A stretch of 64,000 nt of DNA from Bacteroides sp. An322 (GCF_002161765.1 NZ_NFIN01000002.1:124001-188000), one strand, 5' to 3'. Positions 25,525-35,551 are shown, counted from the stretch's first letter. Translations and numbers: made by a program. Notes: generated from the letters alone by a model not told the origin.

Positions 25525-27700
25525 AAAGCATATCTGGAATCAGATAAAGATTGTCTTCGGGAACGTTTTGTTCTTGCAAAGCTTCTTTGTCCGCCCAAAA
25601 TGTTTTGATAAAGTCTTCGTGTGTCTTGCAATACGTTTCGGCTTTCCAGTAGCATTCCAAGGCTTCCGGTATTTGGTTGGATGCCAAATATACATGTCCG
25701 GCATTCAGCCAGTCGGATAGTTGCGCATCTTCGCCCTGTTGCAGTTTTTGGTAGAAGCGGAGTGCATCTTCGTATTTTCCTGTCATGAAGTAGCACCAGC
25801 CTATGGCGCGTTGGGCATTTGCCGGGGTTTTGTCCAGGTATTCTACCTTAAAGAAGTAAGCAAGTGCCTTGTCATATTGGCGCATCGTGGCGAGGCATTG
25901 CCCCATTTGGAGCAGGACATTCAGGTCATCGGGTTTCATTTCTGTCACTTTCTCATAACATTCCAATGCCTGCGGATATTGCCGGGTACGTTTGTAGCAT
26001 TGCGCCAAGTGTTTCAAGGTCCATACGTGGTCGGGCTTGAGCAGGTCTGCTTGGGTATATGCCTTGATAGCTTCCTCGTAGTTTTTCATTTTCTGATAAG
26101 TGAAGCCCAGCTTTTGCATGACTTCGGCATCAGGCGTTTCTTCTTGGCTCAGCTTTTGGTAAAGCACGGATGCCTCTTCCATATAGTCTTTCGTAAACAA
26201 ATGGTCGGCTATGTGCTTGGATGCTTCCGGCGTATGGAGTAAAGGCGCAAGTGCCGGACAATTCCACAAGTCCAGTTTGTCTTTGAATATGTCATGCGTT
26301 TCATTCCGGTATGCCCAAAGTTTGAAGAAACGGTATAAGTCGTGGATGTATTGGCTGCTTACGATTTTGGGCTTTTGCGTTCCCTTGGCGGTTTCAGCCA
26401 ATGCCTGCATCTGTTCTTTAGCAATTTCGCTTTGGTTGGCAGCTTGTGCGGTAAGCATTTCCCGTTGTTGGGCAGGCAAGTTGAAGAGGGTCAGGCAGAA
26501 TGAGTATTTGTCTGAGTTGCAGAAGATAGGCGAGTCCATCATCAGGCTCATTAGGCTTTTTTGCCCGTCTTTCTCATGTTGGAAAAGAGAAGAAATTTCG
26601 GGCATCTGCTTGTCGAACGGATAGAACCAATGTGCCGCTTGCCGGAAAAACGGATAGCCTTTCAGTTGGGCAAAGGTGCTCATGTAGGTGTCTGCCCCTT
26701 CCATTTGGAGTTCGCCCAGTTCGCGGATGCTTTTCTCTATCTGTGCCATGTTTTTGCTCCATTCGGGATTCTTGTCTTCCAGCTCTTCAATATCAATGAT
26801 TTTCAGGTCGGGTTTGTTAATGCCCGGTGTGCGCATCATTTGTGGAATAATTTCCTCACGCATCTTCTTTTCGATTTTTTCCGTCTCGCGCGAAAGCAGG
26901 AGCAAGGTCTGGATGATGAGCATGTTTTCCGAAGTGCTCTTCGATTCGCCCAATAAGGAGAGCGCAGCCAAGAGGTCGGGATAGAGTGAAAGCCGTTTCT
27001 CTTGATAATAAGCGATTAATGCGATGCCTATCAGGGCGCGTTGATTAACCAGTATGTCTGTACTTGTCTGGTATGTGTTCAGCAAAAACTGGAATTTGCG
27101 GTTATCAAACAAGCGGAGTGAACTTAGCGTAACGGCACTGACCATTACGGCAAGGTCGTTGGCGGATACCAGAAGGGAAGTCAGGAAAGCGTTGGCTTGC
27201 TGGAATTCTTCTTCAGTCCACTGGGTCGAGGTCCAAATTTTATCGAATAATTCATCGGTCATTTGCTCGTGGCGCAGGAACAAGTCTTTTTGTGCATCGG
27301 CTTGTCCGGACTCTTCCCCGATGGGTAATCCAGCTATGGCAAGGTCTTCGCTCAAGGTTTCCAGCCCGATGCATAATTCTTGGAAAGTATGCGGAGGATT
27401 CTGTCGCATGCGCCGGCATTTGTCGGCAAAGTGTCCGCTATTCCGCTTGCATGCCCTTAAGAATTCGGCTTTATCTGTTAGTTTGTAGGTCTTTCTCCTT
27501 AATAAATGGTACATCTTAGGGCGTTCAGGGTCTTTCATTCCCTGTGACGCATATTGCAACATATAAGTATAGGTAGTAGCCAGATTCTCAATATCTGCCG
27601 ATAATTGCCAGTCTTCAATCTCCGAAGCGAGGGCTTGCAGCTGGATAAGGGCTTCCTTCAGCCTCCGTTGGTCTAAAAGTTCAATTATTTGCTCGTACAT
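25523..27700 (-). CDS. Large tetratricopeptide-repeat protein
   Basis: The 725-residue protein has no signal peptide or enzymatic motif. Its last 200 or so residues contain several TPR units (for example GFTYQKMKNYEEAIKAYTQADLLKP-like and QYPQALECYEKVTEMKPDD-like segments, starting near residue 540). The first two thirds are helical and uncharacterised. TPRs usually make protein-protein contacts; the partner is unknown. The ATG at 27700 is preferred to an upstream in-frame start at 27811 that would run into the mfd promoter region. It is divergent from mfd with 72 bp between starts. Confidence 0.75.
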   Translation of the reverse strand: MYEQIIELLDQRRLKEALIQLQALASEIEDWQLSADIENLATTYTYMLQYASQGMKDPERPKMYHLLRRKTYKLTDKAEFLRACKRNSGHFADKCRRMRQNPPHTFQELCIGLETLSEDLAIAGLPIGEESGQADAQKDLFLRHEQMTDELFDKIWTSTQWTEEEFQQANAFLTSLLVSANDLAVMVSAVTLSSLRLFDNRKFQFLLNTYQTSTDILVNQRALIGIALIAYYQEKRLSLYPDLLAALSLLGESKSTSENMLIIQTLLLLSRETEKIEKKMREEIIPQMMRTPGINKPDLKIIDIEELEDKNPEWSKNMAQIEKSIRELGELQMEGADTYMSTFAQLKGYPFFRQAAHWFYPFDKQMPEISSLFQHEKDGQKSLMSLMMDSPIFCNSDKYSFCLTLFNLPAQQREMLTAQAANQSEIAKEQMQALAETAKGTQKPKIVSSQYIHDLYRFFKLWAYRNETHDIFKDKLDLWNCPALAPLLHTPEASKHIADHLFTKDYMEEASVLYQKLSQEETPDAEVMQKLGFTYQKMKNYEEAIKAYTQADLLKPDHVWTLKHLAQCYKRTRQYPQALECYEKVTEMKPDDLNVLLQMGQCLATMRQYDKALAYFFKVEYLDKTPANAQRAIGWCYFMTGKYEDALRFYQKLQQGEDAQLSDWLNAGHVYLASNQIPEALECYWKAETYCKTHEDFIKTFWADKEALQEQNVPEDNLYLIPDML

Positions 27701-27743
27701 AAGTTTATCGGGTTTGATAGGTGCAAATGTAGTAATAATTTTG

Positions 27744-27751
27744 TAATTTTG
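27744..27751 (+). promoter_or_regulatory. -7 box TAATTTTG in the TPR/mfd divergent spacer
   Basis: TAATTTTG fits TAnnTTTG and lies 21 bp before the mfd ATG. A matching TTTG at standard distance is missing. On the opposite strand TACATTTG (27731-27724) could serve the TPR gene. Both sit in a spacer of only 72 bp. Confidence 0.4.
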
Positions 27752-27772
27752 CGGGCATCTATCGAAATAACA

Positions 27773-30700
27773 ATGGAAATAGCTGGACTTCAACAAATCT
27801 ATGCCAAGCATCCTAATATGAAAGGGCTGGCTGAATTATTACAGAAAAAAGACATTCATACTATATTTTTTGAAGGGACACATGCGTCTTGCCCTTCGTT
27901 TTTTGCTTCCGCATACATCAAGATACATCCGGGAGTGAACCTGTTTATCTTGAACGACCAAGAAGAGGCGGGTTACTTTTATCACGACATGGTGCAGGCG
28001 AACGGAGATGCGGATATCTTGTTTTTCCCCTCGTCTTACCGTAGGGCGATAAAGTACGGGCAACGTGATGCGGCGAATGAAATCTTGCGCACGGAAGTAT
28101 TGACTCGTTTGGGCAAGTCGGCACCTGTATCGGTGGTGACCTATCCCGATGCTTTAGCGGAAAAGGTGGTTTCCAAACAAGAACTGGACACCCAGATGTT
28201 AGTGCTGAAGGTGGGACAAGAGATAGAAACTGACAAGATAGCGGAGCAATTGGTCGCTTTCGGATTCGAACATGTAGACTATGTGTACGAGCCGGGGCAA
28301 TTCGCCACACGGGGAAGCATCCTCGATGTGTATTCCTTCGCTTCGGAATATCCTTACCGTATCGACTTCTTCGGGGAAGAGATAGATAGTATCCGTACCT
28401 TTGAGGTTGAATCGCAACTTTCGAAAGAGAAGAAAGATTCGGTCAGTATCGTACCCGAACTTTCCAAAGCATCAGGGGCGGACATCTGTTTCCTCGATTT
28501 TATTCCCGATACGGCCGTTTTATGGGCGAAAGACCTGATGTGGGTACGCGAACGCATTCAAGCGGTACACGATGATACATTCGCTCCGCAAGCCATTCAA
28601 GCGTATGAAGGCGAGCCGGTAGACTTGGATAACCTGAAAAGGAAATTGGTCGATGGTCCGGAGTTCTTGCAAAAGGCATTGGCTTTCCGGCGGATTGATT
28701 TCGGGAATAAAGCGGTAGGTACTCCGCAAGCGGTTCTGACATTCCAAACTTCTATCCAGCCTATCTTCCATAAGAATTTTGATTTGGTATCGAGTACTTT
28801 GACCGATTACCTGCAAAGAGGATATCGGTTATATATCTGCTCGGATAGCATGAAGCAGACCGACCGCTTGCGTGATATATTTAAGGAGAGGGGAGATAAG
28901 ATTACCTTCGAGGCGGTAGACCGTACTTTGCATGAAGGATTCATCGACCATGCCTTGAAGTGCTGCATCTTTACCGACCATCAGATATTCGACCGTTTCC
29001 ATAAATACAATCTCCGGAGTGATAAGGCACGGAGCGGAAAAGTGGCACTTTCGCTAAAAGAACTGAGCCAGTTCGAGCCAGGCGATTATGTGGTGCATAT
29101 TGACCACGGTATCGGAAAGTTTGCCGGATTGGTACGCATCCCGAACGGAAATACCACGCAAGAGGTTATCAAGTTAGTTTATCAGAACGATGATGTGGTG
29201 TTCGTTTCCATTCATTCTTTACATAAGATATCGAAATACAAAGGCAAGGAAGGCGAGCAACCCCGCATCAGCAAATTGGGTACGGGTGCTTGGGAAAAGA
29301 TGAAGGAACGCACCAAGACCAAGATAAAAGACATTGCCCGCGACCTCATCAAACTTTATTCGCGCCGCAAACAAGAAAAAGGGTTTAAATACAGCCCCGA
29401 TAGTTTCTTGCAACACGAATTGGAAGCCAGCTTCCTTTATGAAGATACGCCCGACCAGTTGAAAGCCACTCAAGAAGTGAAGGCAGATATGGAGAGCGAC
29501 CGTCCGATGGACCGTCTGGTATGCGGTGATGTAGGTTTCGGGAAGACCGAAGTGGCGGTGCGTGCCGCGTTTAAGGCGGTGACCGATAACAAGCAAGTGG
29601 CGGTATTGGTACCCACTACGGTATTGGCTTTCCAGCATTTCCAAACCTTTAGCAAGCGTTTGGAAGGGATGCCTTGCAAGGTGGAATACCTGAGCCGTGC
29701 CCGCTCGGCGAAAGACACGAGCCGCATTCTGAAAGAACTTGCAGAAGGAAAGGTGGATATTCTTATCGGTACGCATAAGATTATCGGGAAGAGTGTGAAG
29801 TTTAAGGATTTGGGCTTGCTCATCATTGATGAGGAGCAGAAGTTTGGGGTAAGCGTGAAAGAGAAGCTCCGCCAGTTAAAGGTGAATGTCGATACGCTTA
29901 CGATGACCGCTACGCCTATTCCGCGTACCCTGCAATTCTCCTTAATGGGGGCACGTGACCTTTCGGTTATCCAAACTCCGCCGCCCAACCGTTATCCCAT
30001 ACAGACCGAAGTGCATACGTTCAACGAAGAAATCATAGCCGATGCCATTAATTTCGAAATGAGCCGCAACGGGCAAGTATTCTTCGTGAACAACCGCATT
30101 CAGAACTTGGCTGAACTGAAGACGATGATTGAACGCAATATTCCTGATTGCCGAGTATGCGTAGGGCACGGGCAAATGAAGCCCGAAGATTTGGAGAAAA
30201 TCATCTTCGACTTTGTGAATTACGATTACGATGTATTGCTTGCCACTACGATTATAGAAAGCGGCATTGATATTCCCAATGCCAATACCATCATCATCAA
30301 CCAGGCGCAGAACTTCGGATTGAGTGACTTGCATCAGATGCGCGGACGGGTAGGGCGAAGCAATAAGAAAGCATTCTGCTATCTGTTAGCGCCTCCCTTA
30401 TCGACTTTGAGTCCCGAAGCCAAACGCCGCTTGCAAGCGATAGAAAACTTCAGTGATTTGGGAAGCGGCATCCATATCGCCATGCAAGACCTCGACATCC
30501 GTGGAGCGGGGAATATGTTGGGAGCCGAACAGAGCGGATTTATCGCCGATTTGGGATACGAGACTTACCAAAAGATTCTATCCGAAGCGGTGACCGAATT
30601 GAAGAACGATGAATTTGCCGACCTTTATGCCGATGAAATCAAAGCGGGTGAAGAGAAATTGAGCGGAGAAGGATTCGTAGACGAATGTTCCGTAGAGAGC

Positions 30701-31141
30701 GACCTCGAATTGCTTTTCCCCAACGAATATATCCCAAGCAGCAGCGAGCGCATGTTGCTCTATCGCGAGTTGGATAAGTTAGAATTGGACAAGGACGTAG
30801 AAGCCTTCCGTGCCCGCTTGCTCGACCGTTTCGGAAAAATACCGCCCGAAGGCGAAGAACTGATACGCATCGTGCCCTTGCGCCGTATGGCGAAACGGAT
30901 GGGCATCGAGAAAGTCTTCCTCAAAGCAGGGCGTATGACGCTTTATTTTGTAAGCAACTTAGAGAGTCCGTATTATCAAAGCGAGGCGTTCGGAAAAGTC
31001 ATCAACTATATGGCACAGAATCCGCGCGAATGCAACTTGCGTGAGCAGAACGGCAAGCGGAGCATGGTTATCAAGAACGTGACGGACGTACAGACCGCCG
31101 TGCGCATTATGCAGGAGATAGTAAGTATGCCGGCGCAATAA
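27773..31141 (+). CDS. mfd: Transcription-repair coupling factor Mfd
   Basis: This 1122-residue ATP-driven translocase removes RNA polymerase stalled at DNA lesions and recruits UvrA. From N to C terminus there are UvrB-like modules, the CarD-like RNA-polymerase-interaction domain (EPGDYVVHIDHGIGKFAG, about residue 430), the helicase core with Walker A CGDVGFGKTE (about 583) and IIDEEQKFG (about 683), motif QMRGRVGRS, and the C-terminal TRCF domain. The start MEIAGLQQ at 27773 is preferred; an upstream in-frame start overlaps the TPR gene. Confidence 0.96.
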   Translation: MEIAGLQQIYAKHPNMKGLAELLQKKDIHTIFFEGTHASCPSFFASAYIKIHPGVNLFILNDQEEAGYFYHDMVQANGDADILFFPSSYRRAIKYGQRDAANEILRTEVLTRLGKSAPVSVVTYPDALAEKVVSKQELDTQMLVLKVGQEIETDKIAEQLVAFGFEHVDYVYEPGQFATRGSILDVYSFASEYPYRIDFFGEEIDSIRTFEVESQLSKEKKDSVSIVPELSKASGADICFLDFIPDTAVLWAKDLMWVRERIQAVHDDTFAPQAIQAYEGEPVDLDNLKRKLVDGPEFLQKALAFRRIDFGNKAVGTPQAVLTFQTSIQPIFHKNFDLVSSTLTDYLQRGYRLYICSDSMKQTDRLRDIFKERGDKITFEAVDRTLHEGFIDHALKCCIFTDHQIFDRFHKYNLRSDKARSGKVALSLKELSQFEPGDYVVHIDHGIGKFAGLVRIPNGNTTQEVIKLVYQNDDVVFVSIHSLHKISKYKGKEGEQPRISKLGTGAWEKMKERTKTKIKDIARDLIKLYSRRKQEKGFKYSPDSFLQHELEASFLYEDTPDQLKATQEVKADMESDRPMDRLVCGDVGFGKTEVAVRAAFKAVTDNKQVAVLVPTTVLAFQHFQTFSKRLEGMPCKVEYLSRARSAKDTSRILKELAEGKVDILIGTHKIIGKSVKFKDLGLLIIDEEQKFGVSVKEKLRQLKVNVDTLTMTATPIPRTLQFSLMGARDLSVIQTPPPNRYPIQTEVHTFNEEIIADAINFEMSRNGQVFFVNNRIQNLAELKTMIERNIPDCRVCVGHGQMKPEDLEKIIFDFVNYDYDVLLATTIIESGIDIPNANTIIINQAQNFGLSDLHQMRGRVGRSNKKAFCYLLAPPLSTLSPEAKRRLQAIENFSDLGSGIHIAMQDLDIRGAGNMLGAEQSGFIADLGYETYQKILSEAVTELKNDEFADLYADEIKAGEEKLSGEGFVDECSVESDLELLFPNEYIPSSSERMLLYRELDKLELDKDVEAFRARLLDRFGKIPPEGEELIRIVPLRRMAKRMGIEKVFLKAGRMTLYFVSNLESPYYQSEAFGKVINYMAQNPRECNLREQNGKRSMVIKNVTDVQTAVRIMQEIVSMPAQ

Positions 31142-31254
31142 GTGTGACAAGCGTGTTGCATTCCCGTTTCATTTCGGGGCGGAACATTCTTTTTAACCGA
31201 CTCATGTGTACGGACGTAAGAAAGAAGGTTTACCTTTACGCTTCGTAAAATATA

Positions 31255-31354
31255 GAACACAGAGACACAAAGACACAGAGGGTATATAATATGTCTAATC
31301 TTTATCTTTATCTTAGAAAATAAAAAAACTCTGTGCCTCCGTGTCTCTGTGTTC
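31255..31354. repeat. Inverted-repeat element, GAACACAGAGACAC family, copy 1
   Basis: Arms 31255-31280 and 31329-31354 are reverse complements in 23 of 26 positions, starting GAACACAGAGACAC. A 48-bp AT-rich centre separates them. The element lies between mfd and the phosphatase gene, ending 21 bp before the phosphatase ATG, so it may lie in that gene's leader. Related copies are at 45444-45514, 58490-58615 and, decayed, 37985-38056. Confidence 0.75.
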
Positions 31355-31375
31355 AAATAATAAAAGAAAAGTAAG

Positions 31376-32662
31376 ATGAAAAGATTGTTTTTAGTTATCC
31401 CGTTGTTCTGTGCTGCACTTTCAGTATCAGCACAGAGTGCGAAAGAGGAGATCTGCCAAATCCCGGCTTTAGCCGCTGGAAAGTATTATGCCTATCAGGC
31501 TCCCGATGTACAACTCACTCCGGCTCCCGAAGGTTATGAACCTTTTTATATCTCGATGTTTGCCCGTCACGGTTCGCGTTATCTTACCAAGCAGAAGAAG
31601 TACGACAAGCCTTTGGCTATCTTGCGTCATGCCGAGCGACAAGGTATTCTTACCGATGACGGGAAACGGGCATTGAAGGTGGTGGAAAGTTTGGCAAAGG
31701 AAGCCGATGGGCGTTATGGTGAACTTACGCCCAAAGGAGCCGAGCAACATCGTGAATTGGTACGCCGTATGTTTGCCCATTATCCTCAAGTATTTGCCGA
31801 TGGAGTGCACGTGGATGCCCGTTCTACTTACAAGACCCGTGCTTTCCTCTCAATGACCGCCGGATGTGTGGAATTGAAAGGATTGAATCCCAAACTGAAT
31901 ATTACGAATGACGCCAGCAATCACGACCTTTATTATATAAAGTATAAAAATGAACCTTACGAAGCCATTCATTTGGCGAATATGGATTCGGTGTATCATG
32001 CCGCCGATAGTGTCTATGTGCATCCCGCACGCTTGATGAAGCAACTCTTCACTCATCCCGAAGTAGTGGAAGACCCTACAGGATTGATGATGGATCTTTT
32101 TGAATTAGACGGTATCAGCCAAAGCAGCTACAATCAGCCCGATTTGGCTTTCTTGTTTAACGAGGATGAACGTTACGATTTGTGGCAACGCAATAATTTC
32201 GAGTGGTATTACGAAAAAGGCGCATCTCCTTTGAGCGATGCATGTATGTATAAAGTAGAGCGTAATCTGCTTTGCAATTTTGTGGAGACCGCTGATACGG
32301 TCATTGCTTCAAAACGAAATTGCGTTACCCTGCGTTACGGTCACGATACCAACTTGGCTCCATTGGCAACTTTGATGGGATGCAATCACTTGTCGGCTTC
32401 TACCGCCGATTGGCAAAAGATAGCTGAGACATACCGCACTTATCGCCTTATTCCAATGTGTGGCAATGTGCAGCTTATTTTTTTCCGCAAGCCAGGTGAT
32501 GAGGATATTCTAGTAAAGCTCCTCTTGAACGAACGTGAGGTGACACTCCCTGTTAAGACCGATTGCGCGCCTTTCTATCATTGGAAAGATGTACGGGCAT
32601 ATTGGATGCAGGTAGTAGAAAGCATCGATTTGCCTGAAGTGGAGGTGATGCAAGAAGATTAA
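31376..32662 (+). CDS. Secreted histidine-type (acid) phosphatase
   Basis: The 428-residue protein has a cleavable signal peptide (to about residue 20, SVSAQS), so it acts in the periplasm or outside. The histidine phosphatase motif RHGSRY (about residue 64) supplies the nucleophilic histidine, and GHDTNLAPL (about 323) supplies the acid. The HD form of the second motif is that of phytase/glucose-1-phosphatase-like enzymes; Bacteroides MINPP phytases have HAE instead. It would release phosphate from organic phosphate esters. The next gene in the same direction encodes a TonB receptor. Confidence 0.85.
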   Translation: MKRLFLVIPLFCAALSVSAQSAKEEICQIPALAAGKYYAYQAPDVQLTPAPEGYEPFYISMFARHGSRYLTKQKKYDKPLAILRHAERQGILTDDGKRALKVVESLAKEADGRYGELTPKGAEQHRELVRRMFAHYPQVFADGVHVDARSTYKTRAFLSMTAGCVELKGLNPKLNITNDASNHDLYYIKYKNEPYEAIHLANMDSVYHAADSVYVHPARLMKQLFTHPEVVEDPTGLMMDLFELDGISQSSYNQPDLAFLFNEDERYDLWQRNNFEWYYEKGASPLSDACMYKVERNLLCNFVETADTVIASKRNCVTLRYGHDTNLAPLATLMGCNHLSASTADWQKIAETYRTYRLIPMCGNVQLIFFRKPGDEDILVKLLLNEREVTLPVKTDCAPFYHWKDVRAYWMQVVESIDLPEVEVMQED

Positions 32663-32696
32663 TGAATGGTGTAGGGCCATTTTGTAATGTGAATGT

Positions 32697-32748
32697 AATA
32701 AGCAAGCTCTTTGATAACCGGAAATAAGGTTATAAGGGCTTGCTTATT
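32697..32748 (+). other. Two-part hairpin upstream of the TonB receptor gene
   Basis: The outer stem AATAAGCAAGC (32697-32707) pairs with GCTTGCTTATT (32738-32748). The inner stem GATAACC (32713-32719) pairs with GGTTAT (32728-32733). No strong poly-T follows. It may be a terminator for the phosphatase gene or a regulatory leader of the TonB receptor 93 bp downstream. Confidence 0.5.
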
Positions 32749-32840
32749 TGTTGTAACGAAAATGAAATGTCTCTGCAATCTTCTTGAAAAAGCCGCTCCA
32801 TATTTTTGCTGCATCAAAAGCAAACAGGAAAAGAGATTGT

Positions 32841-35501
32841 ATGAAAAAGAGAGTGATTTTGGGCTTGGCTTTGCTGACAATAGGAGCTGGCGCAAGTGCG
32901 ATGAACCTGAAAGGTAAAATCAAAGATGCAAAGACAGGTGAAGAGATTATCGGAGCCTCGGTAGTAGTGAAAGAAGAACCTTCGAAAGGTGCAGTGACGG
33001 GGCTTGACGGTAGTTTCAGCCTTTCGGTAAACCGTCCTACGTTCACGATTGTCTGCACTTATATCGGTTATAAGAATTACGAGATGAAGGTGACTTCGAA
33101 AGATGCCGATATAGAAATCCCATTGACAAGCGATGACGTATTGCTGGGCGAGGTCACGGTAGTGGCTACAAATCCCGGACGAAGTGAGGCGGGAGCGCGT
33201 GCCATTGAGCGTAAAGCAATGAATGTGGTGAACGTGATGAGCGCAAAAGCCATCGAGCTTTCTCCGGATATCACGGTGGCGAATGTTATCCAGCGTATGT
33301 CGGGTGTAACGATAGAACGCAACAGTAGCGGAGAAGGTCAGTATGCCATTCTTCGTGGTATGGACAAGCGTTACAATTATACCTTGATTAATGGGGTGAA
33401 AATTCCAAGCCCGGATAACAAAAACCGTTTTGTTCCTCTTGACATATTTCCTTCTGAAATGCTTGACCGTTTGGAGGTGACCAAATCGCTTACCGCAAAC
33501 ATGGAAGGCGACGGTATCGGCGGTGCGGTGAATCTTGTGATGAAGGATGCGCCTACAGAACGCCAGTTCACGGCAAGTGTCTCTACAGGTTATAACGCTA
33601 TGTATTTCGACCGCGATTTCCAGTCGTTCGACCATAAGGCTATTGTAAAAGACTCTCCTTACGAGCGGATGGGGAAGCCTGAATACTTCCGTGTGACTCC
33701 TGATGATTTTAATTATGATAATCTTCACATGAAATGGAGCAAGCCGATGCCCGATTTGAATGCGAGCCTTTCATACGGTGACCGTTTCTTTGATGACCGT
33801 TTAGGGGTAATGGTGGCAGGAACATTCTTGAATACCTATCGTGGCAAGGAAAGCCAAATCTATTATCAGCCGGGGCGCGAAAGCGGCAATATCGAATACC
33901 GTAACTATTCTTCTCAACAGACTCGTATTGGTGCACACGTGAAACTGGACTATCATATCAATGAAAATAATAAGCTGACTTGGTATAATGGGTATATGGA
34001 TATGCGTGAAGCGGAGGTGCGTGACCAAAAAGACGATGACGAAGAACATGTACGCATGAAGTGGAACCGGCAATACATTATTAATTCTACGTTGAAAGGC
34101 GAACACGGTTTCCTTGATGACCACGCTTTGCGTTTGAATTGGTCGGCTGTAGCATCAAAAGCTTATAATGAGACGCCTGATAATGCGGAAGTAGGTTTGC
34201 TGGATGGCGGTAAGCGTGTAGCGGTGAACGATGCGTTGATACGCCGTTGGGAACATAATTCCGACCGTGACTTTGCCGGATATATTGACTTGATGTACAA
34301 ATTGAACCTTTCGAATGGTTCATCGTTCGATTTTTCCGTCGGAGGTATGTATCGTGACAAGAAACGTGACAGTTACTTTAATGAATACAAGTTTAAGACA
34401 ACAAACGGTGACCCGCAGATAAAGGGGGAAGACTGGAATAATTTCGATGAAATCGTTTTCCCCGATGTGAGCAGCCGTAATATTAGCGGGGCTTTGAACT
34501 ATGATGCGACCGAGAAGATAGGGGCAGGATATGGAATGGTAAAATATACATGGAGCAAATGGGAATTGATTGCGGGTGTGCGTGTGGAACATACCGACCA
34601 AGGTTATGTGCTGAAGTTCCCGACTGAAAATGCAGATCCTGAAGGCAATCAGAAATATACGGATGTATTGCCCAGCTTCCATGCAAAATACAATGTACAC
34701 GAGAATGCCAATTTACGCTTCTCGTATGCCCGTGCCATTAACCGTCCAAGTTTCTTTGAGATTGTGCCTTACACCATTTTCAATGAAGATTTTGACGAGA
34801 AAGGTAATCCGGATTTGAAACATACGGTGGCGGATAATGTGGATTTGCGTTACGAGTTTTTCCCGAAGTCTTCCGAACAGTTTATGGTCGGTTTGTTCTA
34901 CAAACATTTGAAGAATCCGATTGAAACAGGGTTGTTGAACATGGGACAAAACACATATTATGTACCGATGAACTTCGGAGATGCGGACAATATGGGTGTA
35001 GAAGTGGATGTGATGAAATACTTTAATTGGTTCGGCATTAAAGCGAATTATACCTATACGCATTCGAAAATTACGACAGATAAGCGAATCATGGAAGGTT
35101 CGGAAGTGAAGACCGTCCGTCAATCACGTCCGTTGTATGGTCAGGCTGGGCATGTAGTGAATCTCTCACTGCTCTTTAAGAGTACGAAATACGGTTGGGA
35201 AGGGCAAATTGCCGGAAGTTATACGGGCAAACGCTTGAGCGAGGTTTCTAATTATTTTGATGACGATATTTGGGAAGACGGTTATTTCCAATTGGACGCG
35301 TCAATAGAAAAAAGTTTTAAATGCGGTGTGAATCTTTTTGCCAAAGCCTCTAATCTGTTGGACATTCCGTTGCTCCGCTATACGCACAAAGGTCCGCATA
35401 CAGACGGTGTGACAAATTTTGAACGTAAGAATGGAAATCTGATAGAGCGTAAGGAATGGCACGGTCAGACCATTATGTTGGGCGTGAGATATAAACTGTA
35501 G
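32841..35501 (+). CDS. TonB-dependent outer-membrane receptor with N-terminal carboxypeptidase-regulatory-like domain
   Basis: The 886-residue protein has a signal peptide (MKKRVILG to about residue 20), a CarboxypepD_reg-like domain (about 22-100, LKGKIKDAKTGEEIIGASV), a plug (about 120-250, with VIQRMSGVTIERNSSGEGQ and LDRLEVTKSLTANMEGDGIG) and a C-terminal beta barrel. It is not followed by SusD; a beta-structured lipoprotein gene comes 50 bp later. Such receptors use the proton-motive force via TonB to import bulky ligands. The ligand is unknown; the neighbouring phosphatase suggests an organophosphate or a metal complex, which is inference. Start chosen at the signal peptide. Confidence 0.9.
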   Translation: MKKRVILGLALLTIGAGASAMNLKGKIKDAKTGEEIIGASVVVKEEPSKGAVTGLDGSFSLSVNRPTFTIVCTYIGYKNYEMKVTSKDADIEIPLTSDDVLLGEVTVVATNPGRSEAGARAIERKAMNVVNVMSAKAIELSPDITVANVIQRMSGVTIERNSSGEGQYAILRGMDKRYNYTLINGVKIPSPDNKNRFVPLDIFPSEMLDRLEVTKSLTANMEGDGIGGAVNLVMKDAPTERQFTASVSTGYNAMYFDRDFQSFDHKAIVKDSPYERMGKPEYFRVTPDDFNYDNLHMKWSKPMPDLNASLSYGDRFFDDRLGVMVAGTFLNTYRGKESQIYYQPGRESGNIEYRNYSSQQTRIGAHVKLDYHINENNKLTWYNGYMDMREAEVRDQKDDDEEHVRMKWNRQYIINSTLKGEHGFLDDHALRLNWSAVASKAYNETPDNAEVGLLDGGKRVAVNDALIRRWEHNSDRDFAGYIDLMYKLNLSNGSSFDFSVGGMYRDKKRDSYFNEYKFKTTNGDPQIKGEDWNNFDEIVFPDVSSRNISGALNYDATEKIGAGYGMVKYTWSKWELIAGVRVEHTDQGYVLKFPTENADPEGNQKYTDVLPSFHAKYNVHENANLRFSYARAINRPSFFEIVPYTIFNEDFDEKGNPDLKHTVADNVDLRYEFFPKSSEQFMVGLFYKHLKNPIETGLLNMGQNTYYVPMNFGDADNMGVEVDVMKYFNWFGIKANYTYTHSKITTDKRIMEGSEVKTVRQSRPLYGQAGHVVNLSLLFKSTKYGWEGQIAGSYTGKRLSEVSNYFDDDIWEDGYFQLDASIEKSFKCGVNLFAKASNLLDIPLLRYTHKGPHTDGVTNFERKNGNLIERKEWHGQTIMLGVRYKL

Positions 35502-35551
35502 AAAGCAAAACAAAACATATTGACTAACAAACACATTTAATTTTTACAATT

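Noticed and set aside
31255-31354. CRISPR array
   Set aside because: Repeats are paired in inverted orientation and single at each site; there are no regularly spaced direct repeats and no cas genes anywhere in the window.
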